A stretch of DNA of 64,000 nt from Owenia fusiformis (Eukaryota; Annelida; Polychaeta; Sabellida; Oweniidae), in contig CAIIXF020000007.1 of NCBI GenBank assembly GCA_903813345.2, positions 37,782,759 through 37,846,758 on the forward strand, in the 5' to 3' direction. Made by a program: the position numbers and the translations under genes. Below are positions 37,762 through 48,123 of the stretch, piece by piece (the first letter of the stretch is position 1; the number at the start of each line of letters is the position of its first letter). The notes beneath the pieces are model-generated. The model saw only the letters and a list, made by a program, of their open reading frames with translations, was not told the DNA's origin and did not search any database.

Positions 37762-39005
37762 CTAGTACATGACTGTTATGTCGAACCACATGGTAAAATG
37801 ACGGTGATTTCTTAATGTGTATTGACGAAATCAAGGTTATGTACGTGTACGTGCGTTGGTTTTGGATGTAGAATTTGAAAAATTGACATCCTTGAATGAA
37901 TTTTTGTTTTATTACATTTTCACACTTAACCCAGAATGCTCTGTATTTAAGTCGTTAACATATAATGCGGGAATTATATCCTGACTCCAGGAGTATTTGA
38001 TTAATTAATATGAATATATGTAATAAACTTCATGGCATTATATGAACATCAAGAAGCTTACTCACAGACTATCATCAAGTTACTGGTAATTAAAACATAG
38101 AATTAAATCATCGAATGTATTTGAATAGGCTATATCATTAGAGATTTTAGAGTTTGATGTGGGACAAACAGATATATCACAGAGATTCCATTTTTATTGC
38201 AGATGATACATTTTAACTCACAAGAGGCTTTCATTTCATATGAATGCAATTCATTTCAATAGTCCGAAATGACACAATATGATACGATAACATATAAAAC
38301 ATCCGACTCTCGAAGGGCAACACCGTTCATCGTGTACATTATGAATATACTTTTCCGTATATTATTGCACAATGGTCTCTCAATTTCTTATTTTTGCCGT
38401 TCTACTGACGAAATGAAGCAGTGAAATGGACTCTAGTACATGACTGTTATGTCGAACCACATGGTAAAATGACGGTGATATCTTAATGTGTATTGACGAA
38501 ATCAAGGTTATGTACGTGTACGTGCGTTGGTTTTGGATGTAGAATTTGAAAAATTGACATCCTTGAATGAATTTTTGTTTTATTACATTTTCACACTTAA
38601 CCCAGAATGCTCTGTATTTAAGTCATTAACATATAATGCGGGAATTATATCCTGACTCCAGGAGTACTTGATTAATTAATATGAATATATGTAATAAACT
38701 TCATGGCATTATATGAACATCAAGAAGCTTACTCACAGACTATCATCAAGTTACTGGTAATTAAAACATAGAATTAAATCATCGAATGTATTTGAATAGG
38801 CTATATCAATACAGATTTTAGAGTTTGATGTGGGACAAACAGATAAATCACAGTTCAATTTTTATTGCAGATGATACATTTTAACTCACAAGAGGCTTTC
38901 ATGTCATATGAATGCAATTCATTTCAATAGTCAGTAATGATAAAATATGATACGATAACAAATAAAATAAAACATTTGACTCTCGAATGGCAACACTGTG
39001 CATCG
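37762..39005. repeat. Internal tandem duplication inside copy B
   Basis: CTAGTACATGACTGTTATG through GATACGATAACA occurs at 37762-38335 and again at 38430-39005, separated by about 95 unique bases. Copy A has this segment once. The second unit contains the probable poly(A) signal of the copy B gene. Confidence 0.88.
38861..38866 (-). terminator. Possible poly(A) signal of the copy B secreted-protein gene
   Basis: First AATAAA on the minus strand after the stop at 39019-39021, about 150 bases downstream. Confidence 0.35.
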
Positions 39006-39018
39006 TGTGTATGTCTAA

Positions 39019-39296
39019 TCAAGCAACAATATTAAAAACGTTAACAAAAGAATCAACGTATGCTTCATGCACGTGAATAGAATATTGTAGGCCATAACCA
39101 TATATGCTGGACCAGACTTCAGCCTCTAATGTATTTACTCCAGTATATTCACTATTGTGGAACTTAGCCGGGTGGACATCGAGTGAACGGATTTTCAACA
39201 AATGTGTTTCTTCTTTAAAATCGCATTCATTGCCAACTAATATAGCGTTGTCTGTAAATATAGCTGAATCTTTCGGCATCACTCCAGTCCATTCTC
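39019..39296 (-). CDS. Copy B secreted protein, exon 3
   Basis: Acceptor TTATTGGCAG chosen because it alone gives phase 1 in the long frame. Starts EWTGVMPKDSAIFTDN and ends VNVFNIVA. Reading into the 234-base intron upstream stays open by chance, so the raw frame overstates the exon. Confidence 0.8.
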
Positions 39297-42200
39297 CTGC
39301 CAATAAATAGGTTAAGCTACACATCTTAAGTTTATACGTGAACATAAATATCGTTCCCTGCATGGATTCTCTCCGCCACTTAATTTTTTATTGAACCTAA
39401 TTAGACATGTCTCCCGGTTAAAATGGGATGATAAAAATTGGAATATGATCTCTTGCAAAGCCACAGAAATAAAAAAGATGAATAATATCAACATGTTAGT
39501 AGTCCATTTCACAGAGACCAGAGGACTTACCTCCGTCAATATAGACATCAGCGTTAGACAATAGAGCATACCCAACGCCTTTGTATTTTGTATTTCTGTA
39601 GTAGGTGACCTCTCGGGCTGGAGTTGTTTTCGTAACAAGTCTAAGGTCATTTTCTTTAATGAATCCCACAAATGTTAGATTTCCAAATTCTACTGAAGAC
39701 CCCATCAATAGTTCTGTGTCACTCAATCTGCTTATATCGATGTTAAACCTTTGTTGAACATATGCTACAAATTCTCTTCCTATAACATAGAATACGTTGA
39801 AACAATGTTTTACAGTACATTCCGAGGACAATTATATAGAACGTTGAAAACAATAATAACGAATACCTTGAAAACACAAAATCAGAGAACGTTGAACACA
39901 TCCATGTCAAAGACCTTAAGCTTGTACCTGTTTGGAAATAAGACCAAAACTCACGATTCAATTTCTGAAGTGAACAAATAGCGCAAAATTATATGAATTC
40001 GAATTTTGAAATTAGGAGGGCAGAATATCGAGATGGAACCCTGGGAGTCAATCATCCTTATGTTACATTTTTCAAGTCTGACTTGTTTCACAATTCGCTG
40101 CCTATCGAGAGATCGTGAGTTAACCCTTATGTCTGCAACCTTTTTTATAACACTAAGTCGCAAGAGGGGGGTCATTGGGACCCCCTCTGCGATTTTTTTT
40201 TATTTCTTGCCTGATTTCATTAGTGTTGGTATTGTTGTAAACCTTATTCAATTACCTCTTCAGAAAAGTTTTGTTTCTTAAAAATGTAGGTCAACATAGG
40301 TCATATCGTGGTCAACGTGATCGAGGGGTGAATATTTTTGATATTTTGTGAAAGATTGTCAATTTTCTTTCACAAGAATTGTAGGTGCGAAAAAATGCTT
40401 CGCTGCCTTAAAGAATAATATTTCATCTCTCAAATAAAACTAAAATCATGGTAAAATCTTTTTTAGAACTGAAGTTACACTCCTTCAAAGATAGCAGGTA
40501 TCGCGAAATCCGATTGAAATCAATGTAACGTGAAATAGTCAGCAATATCAAGTTCAGCTTGTTTTTGTCTTTAGCAATCATATTGCAAAATGGGCAACAA
40601 AGGATTGGTATCGATATGGAGAACTGAATTCAACAACGTTTTTCTCTTAAACCAATCATTGAAAACATTCTGTAAAAACATGGTATTTTATGTAATGTTG
40701 ACTGATTGACAACAATTTAATGCGAAAATTATTTAGAAATATTTTATATAACCGTTTTTGTTAACATTTTTTGTTTTTTAGTGCAATTGTTTTTGCTCCT
40801 TTCTACCAATTCTTGAGAATGAAATAAAATGTTTTTCCGAATCTTGTTGGAACAAAATAGCATATACAACATGTTTTTAGACCTCTCAATATTATAGTTA
40901 TACAAAGGAATTTTTGGTTGATTTTAAAAAAGTGTTCAAAAAATTAAAACAAAATCCCCCCAAAATAGATAAAAATCAAGATAGACCTTTTATTTCATTA
41001 ACAAGATACTTTTTTAAAATCAACCAAAATTTCCTTTGTACAATTACAATATTGAGAGACCTAAACATGTTGTGTTTATGTCGATTTGTTCCAATGAGGT
41101 TCGGAAAGATGTTCCATTTCACTCTGGAAACATGATACCAAGAACAAAACAAGTGTTTGATGTGTTTTCTAAAACAATATAGATGAAAGTATATATATAT
41201 ATTTCAAATTATATTGTTATCATTCAAAAGATGACCATTAAATTGACGATGTGTTAACTTTTTTGATTTTTTTTATGAATGGTTGAAGAGAAACGTGTGT
41301 TCAAAAAGTTCTCCATATCGATACCCATCCTTTTATGGATATCATAATTTTATGAATTTCAATTTATTGGCATCAAGTTCTAACTGTCATATCATCTTTA
41401 TACCCAACCGCCTTGTTTTTTACGCCAAAAAGTGTTTAATATCTGAGGCTCAAGCCAAAAAAATAATGGAGACGCAAAAGAGTTTTGCAAAAAAATACTC
41501 TCGAAAAAATCGAGAGGGGGGTTGGTCGGATTGGGAAGGGAATGAAATCAAGTACAGCTTAAACAAATGTCATTTCTGATTGTAATCAATCTCGTATAAA
41601 ACTCTGATAAAAATATGAATTAAGAATATAACATTAAGTTACCAAAACAAAGGTTGATTTGTCTAGAGGATGAGTTGTCCAGGGTATGATTTGTTCAAGG
41701 GATGAGTTGTTGAGGGATAAGTGGTCTAGGGGATGAGTTGTCCAGTTTCCTATTCAAATTGCGTTGGTTTGTAAATACCTATTTAATGAAATATGTACGC
41801 GAACGCGAAATTACAGGTACACGTTAAGGTTGACCATGTATCTTTGTCCCCATGAAGAATATCTTGAAAATAATAGTTAAAAGTACAACATAAGTACAGA
41901 ATACATTGAAAACATTTATATTGGGTTACATGAGACACAATTAGAAACGTATTAACAATAATTGAAATCACGATCATGTTGAATCTTTTCTTGTAATATT
42001 AATTTTGAATCTAATCAATTCAAGGATTGAAATGAAAATAATGACTAATCTGACCTCTCTTAATGACGTCTTGAGAAGATGTTACTTCTGGATCAATCGT
42101 CTTCCAGGTCTCCTCTAATCCCTGCCTTGGTGACAATACATACGGATAACTTTTTCCATCAATGATCCCCGAGAAAGTCACCTTTGTTGTGTCGTTTCCG

Positions 42201-42343
42201 ATCGTTTGTTTTTTACTACTTTTGAGTTTTCTTCTACATTTTTTGCAGCGGTCCGCCTCCTTCGAACAATTCAGAGTTTGTAAAACACATAAGATTAAAA
42301 TCGTAGTAAAGACAATATAACTGAAATCCGAAGTCTTCCTCAT
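39019..42343 (-). CDS. Unrecognised secreted protein, 271 residues, 3 exons (copy B, complete)
   Basis: Minus-strand exons 42343-42055, 39779-39531 and 39296-39019 all join in phase 1 and give 816 bases including TGA. The start is CCACCATGAGG at 42343. Residues ~8-24 (YIVFTTILILCVLQTLN) form a signal peptide, followed by a basic segment with C-x2-C (RCKKCRRKLKSSKK). The body includes DGKSYPYVLSPRQG, REFVAYVQQRFNIDISRL, VGYALLSNADVYIDGGEW and VWSSIYGYGLQYS. No membrane segment follows the signal, so it is probably secreted. No domain or family is recognised. Copy A, 20 kb away, retains exons 2 and 3 only. Confidence 0.8.
39531..39779 (-). CDS. Copy B secreted protein, exon 2
   Basis: Acceptor TGTTATAG, donor GGAG|GTAAGT, 249 bases, phase 1 both sides. 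The protein is identical to copy A; I see two silent differences. Confidence 0.88.
40795..41150. repeat. Fold-back repeat in intron 1 of the copy B gene
   Basis: TACAACATGTTTTTAGACCT, CTCAATATTATAG and GGTTGATTTTAAAAAAGT in the left arm are matched in reverse complement by ACTTTTTTAAAATCAACC, CAATATTGAGAGACC and AACATGTTGTG at the right. Confidence 0.85.
41656..41743. repeat. Short tandem array, ~17-bp unit GATGAGTTGTCCAGGG
   Basis: Five imperfect units of 16-19 bases: GATGAGTTGTCCAGGG, TATGATTTGTTCAAGGG, ATGAGTTGTTGAGGG, ATAAGTGGTCTAGGGG and GATGAGTTGTCCAG. Confidence 0.85.
42055..42343 (-). CDS. Copy B secreted protein, exon 1 (signal peptide)
   Basis: 96 codons plus one base, donor GAGAG|GTCAGA. 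Its phase-1 end joins exon 2 as IKR-G-REF. It would also be phase-compatible with the His exon of the downstream protease homologue. Confidence 0.8.
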
Positions 42344-42355
42344 GGTGGATGGTGT

Positions 42356-42400
42356 CACGTGAATGTGTTATAACACTGTTTTAGATTATTAATTATACAT
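42356..42400 (-). promoter_or_regulatory. Possible core promoter of the copy B gene
   Basis: Within about 60 bases upstream of the ATG the minus strand carries TGTATAATTAAT (weak TATA-like) and a CACGTG E-box at 42356-42361. Position fits, sequence support is modest. Confidence 0.25.
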
Positions 42401-43869
42401 CTAGGGAGTCAAAACGAAATGTTACTTTCTGAAATTCGAATTAGCGTACATATCAATATTCTTTGACGTTCGACATACCGTCACTAATTGAATTTATATT
42501 AACAGTGCAAATATTTAACAGTAAAGTTTAATAATGTTTTAGGTAACGAAAAGTACCAGCATTTGATTTGAATGGAACCATGTGGTTTAACTCAAGAAAT
42601 TTGAGTCACTTTAAGCACATCTTTCTTTGCAAATTGAGAAATTTATATTTGCCAAGATTCGAGAACAAGAAAAACGTGTATGTTGGCTCGGAAAAACGCA
42701 GTATAGAGTAAATTATCCGTTACCTAAAAAGGTAGCTAGCGATAAAATTAACCACATTTACGTTAGGAATTCTCATGTAAAATAGTTCTAGCCAAGAACA
42801 TAATTTGAAACTTAACAATATTAAATATTACTTATTTGCTTTGTCGAAATACAAATAAAGTTTCCCCGAAATGGGATCTCGAGGCGTTTACAAACTTTTT
42901 GACACCTTGTACATATATTTAAGTGATGCCATAATTATTGAACAATATCAAACATAGAAATTGAGCTCAAACAATTAATTAACAATCATAACATTGAAAA
43001 AATAAACCTTGACATATGCAACGAACATTTGATAAGAAAAGCAAATATCTACTTTAACATAGTAATGCTTCACGTACCTTTGATTTAATTGCAAGCGGAT
43101 TTTTGAGTTTTCCAGCATTCAGGTGTTGTATCAATACAAGCATGGCCGTTTTGTGTTTAGGGTATAGTACAATGAAATGGCGATTAAGTTCGAATTATAA
43201 TTAGATGTTAAAAAAGTTTCTCTGTAAATAATTAGTGTTAGTAATATATTGATATCTGTAATTAACTAATAGTTTGGAATAATAATTGAAATCGACTTTC
43301 CCTTGACAAATGGATAAACGTATGTAGAAAACCCATCATTTACACATATTCTCATAACACTCGTTTTAAGATTTATTTAAATCTCTCGACTCCCTCGATC
43401 AGCTACTGATATAGCCAAATATATTATATATGTTTAGCAAATAAATGGATTAAGGGAGGCAATTAGGTGAGTATGTCTCTGGTAAACTAGATACAAGTGT
43501 AAGCTAAAAAGGTTCACACATTACGTGCAGTGGAAAGTTCTGTCCTATAAAAAAGCCAGATGCAGTCATCTTTTGTTGAGGAAAGCAAAGGCATAAGGAG
43601 GATTATATCAAATATGTCTAGATCTATTATTTCAAATGACTATTTCATTTTCACACTTAAGGGGAAAAGTTCATAATAAAAATATTTTGAAAAATCAAGT
43701 GGTGTACCAATATGCATTGCTTACTGATAATCACTTTTTATTTTCTTTAAAAAACTGATAATCGACAATGGATTATCGAGATTTTAAACTTCAAAGACAT
43801 AATTACAGATGGTCTGCGATTGAATCGTATCTACTAATTAAATATAGAGCCCATTTGTTCCTCTTGGTT
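42401..43869. other. Intergenic stretch, no gene seen
   Basis: No supported coding exon. A TATA-like CCTATAAAAAAGCC lies at about 43546 on the plus strand, with only a 20-codon frame following it. Confidence 0.5.
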
Positions 43870-44054
43870 TACATGGGAATGACGATTTTCAAAAATTCAT
43901 CAAAAGAAGAAAAAAATTGGGTAATTTGGAGGCATTGGAAATAAAGTCAAGTTACATTTTCATCAATATTGTACACGGTGTCCAACCCAAACGCTCTTAC
44001 ATGCAGGACGTAGCGTTTCATTCACGTGGAAACCCTAATGTCGAGCAAAATAAA

Positions 44055-44665
44055 ATGGCGGCTTTTGAAAATCCCACTATGACCGTAAGTATTTTTTCAC
44101 TCGTTTCTCCTACATATCATACGTTATGGTGACATATTATGTACCATTCGATGTACAATACCCCGAGCAAAGATCGTATTTATTCAACTTCTGGTGGTAA
44201 ACTGTTATTTGCTTGATCAAAGCTCCGTAGTGTAGATGGAACGAATCTGAAGTTGACGAATTGACCACAAATTACGAATTAAATTAGTATTTAAATGAAA
44301 ACGTCAATCTTTCTGTCAAAGTAGTAGATCACAAACTCGTATATTCTCATTTGCTAAAATCCCAGTCCAAATCCATTGTTTTCGAAAAATCACTTGTTTT
44401 CCTCGAAACACTCCGTCGATTTTGGACACAAATGAGAAACGGTCTTACCATTTTGTTTTGATATTATTTTCAGATCACTAGAGAAGAGTTCGTAATCGAA
44501 TCTATCTCTAAAAAACGTGTTGTACTAGTTAGGATATTGGAACTTCCCAACCTGGTTGGTGCTACAAGCACATGCAACAAGCCGACTGACGCTTACCTCA
44601 GACGCTATGCCTACATATGTGCTAAAACTATTGACAAAGAAACAAAACGTTTATATGTGAACTAA
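44055..44665 (+). CDS. Small spliced frame inside the transposon (73 residues)
   Basis: Exon 44055-44084 (AAAATGGCGG start, MAAFENPTMT, donor ACC|GTAAGT) and exon 44474-44665 (acceptor TATTTTCAG, ITREEFVIESISKKRVVLVR to KETKRLYVN and TAA). Phase 0 throughout. No family recognised. It may be cargo or a degraded element protein. Confidence 0.4.
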
Positions 44666-45120
44666 TCTTTCTTCTTTTGATGCCAAGGGATATAATAGAT
44701 CTTTTCTTTCTCTTCCTGAAGAGGAAAGTCAAACTTATTCCTAAATGCCTAAACATATCCAGACTAGTACCACATCGTTTCCAGTTCACTGTATTAACCA
44801 GGTCGCAGCGTTTCTTTAATATGAGATTGTTATCATCTTTAAAACTGGATTTTCGGTCATCAAATCACAATTACGATAATGTATGGTGCGTTGAAGCCTT
44901 GTAAATTTACCAATATACACTCTGGTGCTCTAATCTTTGCACAACTAATCGCATGTCTCGTCAAAAGTGGTTTTGACCGGTAGACTTACAAATTCGTTTA
45001 TGAATGTTGATAACTATACTGCTTCGTACAGCACTTCCAAGTTGTTTCAAACGTCAACAACCAGCAAATTACAACATGAATATCACACCCATCGAATGGC
45101 ATTCTCGAAATAAGTAACAC

Positions 45121-45180
45121 ATACCTCTTATTCCCATTATTGGGGAAATCATCAGACGGCTCATCATTCCCGCCCGCCAT
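45121..45180 (-). CDS. Candidate first exon facing inward from the right end of the transposon
   Basis: Minus strand AAAAATGGCGGGCGGGAATG start, encoding MAGGNDEPSDDFPNNGNKR, then a GTATGT donor. No following exon was located; part of the similarity to the left-end start comes from the inverted ends. Confidence 0.3.
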
Positions 45181-45360
45181 TTTTCCTACTCCGGAGCGTT
45201 TCTTTGTTTAGCTTCAGTAATGAAACGCTCCGTCGTGTATGTAAGAGCGTTTGGGTTGGACACCTTGTTATATAAGTATTTTCCTCGCAGGTTATGTAAA
45301 AAAAATTCAAATATAAAGAGGATGCATGGAGCTAAGGTTGCCAAATTTTGAAGGGGGATG

Positions 45361-46174
45361 TATTTGCCAGAAAGACGAGAGGATTAGCCTTCCACAAGTT
45401 TCAAATCGTGTGTCTAAAAAGGATTTGACAGCATTCTTTAATAAGATAATAAAAAGTTCATTTCTCAAAAACAAATTAAAGTAATAATGATTCACAAGTT
45501 CATCTAAAATGTTTTCATTTCTCATAAGTAATGATAAAAACAGCGGAACGGTGATAGAAAATGAAATGTTTTCAAAGTTTTATTTTCAATTCAAAGAAAG
45601 AACAAATCGATTTTCAGCATTAGTTGTTCTTTGTTGCAAGGCATTACAATTTAAAAGAAATGTTTATGTATATATACTGTTAGAGCCTATATAGCACAGT
45701 GGATATACTAAGAATTTCAATTTGGTATTTTTGGAATTTCAGCCTATGCTTCATTCCATTAATACAATACTTTTTTTGTCATCTGTCACTTCTATCGTCA
45801 GTACCAATTGAGAATATTCGTACAGCCATTAGGACTTTTATTGTGCGTCATGATTAAATGATCATGAGTATTATATTCTTCAAAAATATTTGTTATTGAA
45901 AATACTAGTATTCAGTAATAACTAACTGTAAGTTCATGAGGTCATTATGAACTCCTCTATCTATAACGAAATGAAATGGCAGGTAAAATTCTTTTGAATT
46001 AGAATCTTTTCTAAAATCATCTAAAAGTGTGGGAATAGCATGAATCAGAATTTGACATGTCTTTGAATGAACTCTAAAGAATGAATTAGGGATGAGGAAT
46101 TTCCAATGGTAGCTCGTTAAAAAATATGTTCCTTAAAGATATGTTATAATTTGCCCTTAACAAAAGTTGGCTCA
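45361..46174. other. Intergenic stretch, no gene seen
   Basis: AT-rich, no supported feature. Confidence 0.5.
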
Positions 46175-47310
46175 ATGTGTTTTTTTGTGTTTTTTTGTAA
46201 AAACTATATTTCAAGAATAAAACATAGATACAAATATACATTATACATAAGTCTAATTACATTGTTTAATTTCTGTACAGTTTTTCTTTTTCAAAATAAG
46301 CATGTATACTTCCAGTTTTGTCTATATTGAAAATTTGTATTGCACCCCTGGCTATTAAAAGGTCTTTATAATTCCTATCTTTATTTTCCTTATTTATTCC
46401 TATAATTTGTTCAAAAGTGATATTATCAAAAAATTTCCATATATCCCTTATTTTTATACACTCATAAAAACTATTTTTAACATTGTCAATTACATTGCAA
46501 TTCTCACAAAATGAACTATCTCTAATTCTAAAACGATTGAAAATCTCATTACATGGATATATGTTGTGTAATGTTTTCCAGTGAGTAATTAAGAGTTTGG
46601 CATCTACTTTGCACTTGAATGCTCTAAGCCAAATTGCACATGAAATATCCTTACCATTATACTGTAAAATCAATTTTCATTTTCTTTTATCTGTACATAG
46701 TTTTCTAAAATCTGATGTTTCATAAAATGTTATCTCTTTACCATTTAAATATATGTTGAAATCATCACCTGCTTTTACATAACCATAAAGTAATATTACA
46801 TTTCTATTGATACAATTTGAAATACTAGTGTATTGTATCAGTGTCAAAGGATTCCTACCAATAATCTTAGATATTTCAGCATATGCCATAGGTCCATCAT
46901 TGGTTACAATATCACTTACAAAATTCATACTTTTTGCCATCCAATTTGTGAAACATATTTTATTTCCACTTATTTTTAACTTTTCAGTATTCCAAATAAT
47001 TGATTGGTCAGTGTCATAATTTTGCCAAGTTTGTAAAACTTTCTTGTAAAATTGAGGTAAACCGGTATAATTATTAATTGTACTATTGCACTTAAATACA
47101 CGAAGTTCTGTTGCATATTTGCTATAGGAAAACTTTGGAAGACATCCCCAATGTCCATTACATGGTAAAACTATCAGTTTAATCCATTTCAGAATAAATG
47201 AGACTTGTGTATCATACATATCAATCATTTTCAGACCTCCATCTTTGTAATCTTGTCCCATAAAATCCCTTTTAACATGTTCTGGAACAGATTTTAAATC
47301 CTCTGTATGC
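46175..47310 (-). mobile_element. L1/Tx1-like LINE, C-terminal fragment
   Basis: Minus-strand frame with GQDYKDGGLKMIDMYDTQVS, the GGL-x-MID block that follows the reverse transcriptase in L1-like elements, then HWKTLHNIYPCNEIFNRF and a C-x2-C-x-H/C-like cluster (SSFCENCNVIDNVKNSFYEC). One in-frame TGA near 46677 separates the two halves; upstream it is cut at a TAG near 47310. The 3' end fades into A-rich sequence (minus strand) near 46175. Confidence 0.82.
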
Positions 47311-47437
47311 TAACCCTTGATTTGGATTTCATTGAAAAATTAAACAAGTGTTATATTAAAATGTATGATTTTGCTACCAGATTTCAATATCTATTCAGTA
47401 AAACATTCACCAAAAACTATTTCAATATAGAAAATCA

Positions 47438-47586
47438 AATTGTTGCCAAACTTTTGAAGGGGTGTACATAGTATGTATGAAAAATACAAAAAATGCTTTA
47501 TTTGAGGTACACCGATGAAGCGGGAGATTTGTGGATAACATAAAAATGGAACCCCTGGTCACCAATTGCTGGCTACGCCACTGTTT
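47438..47586 (-). repeat. SINE-like repeat beginning CAGTGGCGTAGC, minus-strand copy
   Basis: Reverse complement shows CAGTGGCGTAGCCAG, GGTGACCAGGGGTTCC, CAAATCTCCCGCTTCAT and ends GTTGCCAACAAT. Partner of 12752-12858. Confidence 0.75.
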
Positions 47587-47873
47587 TATACAACATATAG
47601 TCATATCTATTAATTTTGGTGGTTTTAGATTATAAATACATCGTCTCTGTGTTACTTCCAGGCAGGTTTTTAACTATTTTTAACAGGTTTGGAACGTGTG
47701 TAATATGATACACATAGTCCATTCAGAATCCCTCATTGATGGTTTTAGTTTTGCTTCAAGGCCATGGACGTTCCCTTATCCGGTAGTAGACAGGGGGGTC
47801 CAGGTTCTTGAAGTAATTAGACTAGGATGGTTAAGTCATGATGCATATGAAATATTGCTTATTTATACTTCAG
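47587..47873 (+). other. Region upstream of first recognised DUR3 exon
   Basis: Must contain, or follow, the exon with the start codon. No convincing ATG exon with a phase-2 donor was found. Confidence 0.4.
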
Positions 47874-48123
47874 ACATCGCGGTGTGAGATCAACAATTGA
47901 GGTGCACTATGCAATACTCCTGATATTTGGTGTTGGCCTTTTCTCTGTAATAGTAGCAGCGGCTTTTTATCTGGTCCGTAAATATGTGTACCGTGACGCA
48001 GATAACGTGGATACAACATTTGATGCTGGGGGCAAGGTGTCGATTGGACTGACTGCGACAACGATTGTTTCACAATGGACATGGTCGGCAACACTACTTC
48101 AATCATCAACTGTTGCTAGCAAG
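47874..48123 (+). CDS. DUR3: DUR3 exon A (first membrane segments)
   Basis: Acceptor TTATACTTCAG, donor AAG|GTATAT, phase-2 entry, phase-0 exit. Encodes a hydrophobic helix (ILLIFGVGLFSVIVAAAFYL), then GGKVSIGLTATTIVSQWTW. No ATG, so it is not the first exon. Confidence 0.92.

Larger units (their letters stand above)
35585..40742. repeat. Segmental duplication, copy B
   Basis: Partner of 15931-22362. It lacks the two MITE insertions of copy A. It has its own ~200-base insertion at about 36029-36228, a 23-base C run at 37462-37484, and an extra internal tandem duplication (37762-38335 with 38430-39005). Confidence 0.95.
43973..45268. mobile_element. DNA transposon, TIR ACACGGTGTCCAACCC, nested insertion
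   Basis: Ends are ~45-base inverted repeats: GGTGTCCAACCCAAACGCTC, TTACAT and AGCGTTTCATT with complements at the right. It lies inside the split repeat and TA flanks are plausible. It carries two facing, apparently spliced short frames but no recognised transposase. The superfamily is not assigned. Confidence 0.8.
43870..45360 (+). repeat. Partial copy of the AGGTTGCCAA fold-back repeat, split by a transposon
   Basis: 43870-43972 and 45269-45360 together reproduce the right arm of the 30068-30942 element (AATTTGGAGG, CATTTTCATCAATA, then TATAAGTATTTTCCTCGCAG, AAGGTTGCCAAA). The ~1.3-kb element between them is a nested insertion. Confidence 0.8.

Noticed and set aside
39312-39671. 119-codon minus frame through exon 2 into the intron, and its partner at 19174-19623
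   Set aside because: They arise from an intron that happens to be open in another phase; the spliced reading in phase 1 explains the region.
41283-41579. 98-codon plus-strand frame in intron 1 of the copy B gene
   Set aside because: No recognisable motif or splice context and next to a fold-back repeat; it remains unsupported.
46677-46679. In-frame TGA in the LINE as a selenocysteine codon
   Set aside because: The fragment is truncated and non-functional; an ordinary disabling stop is simpler.
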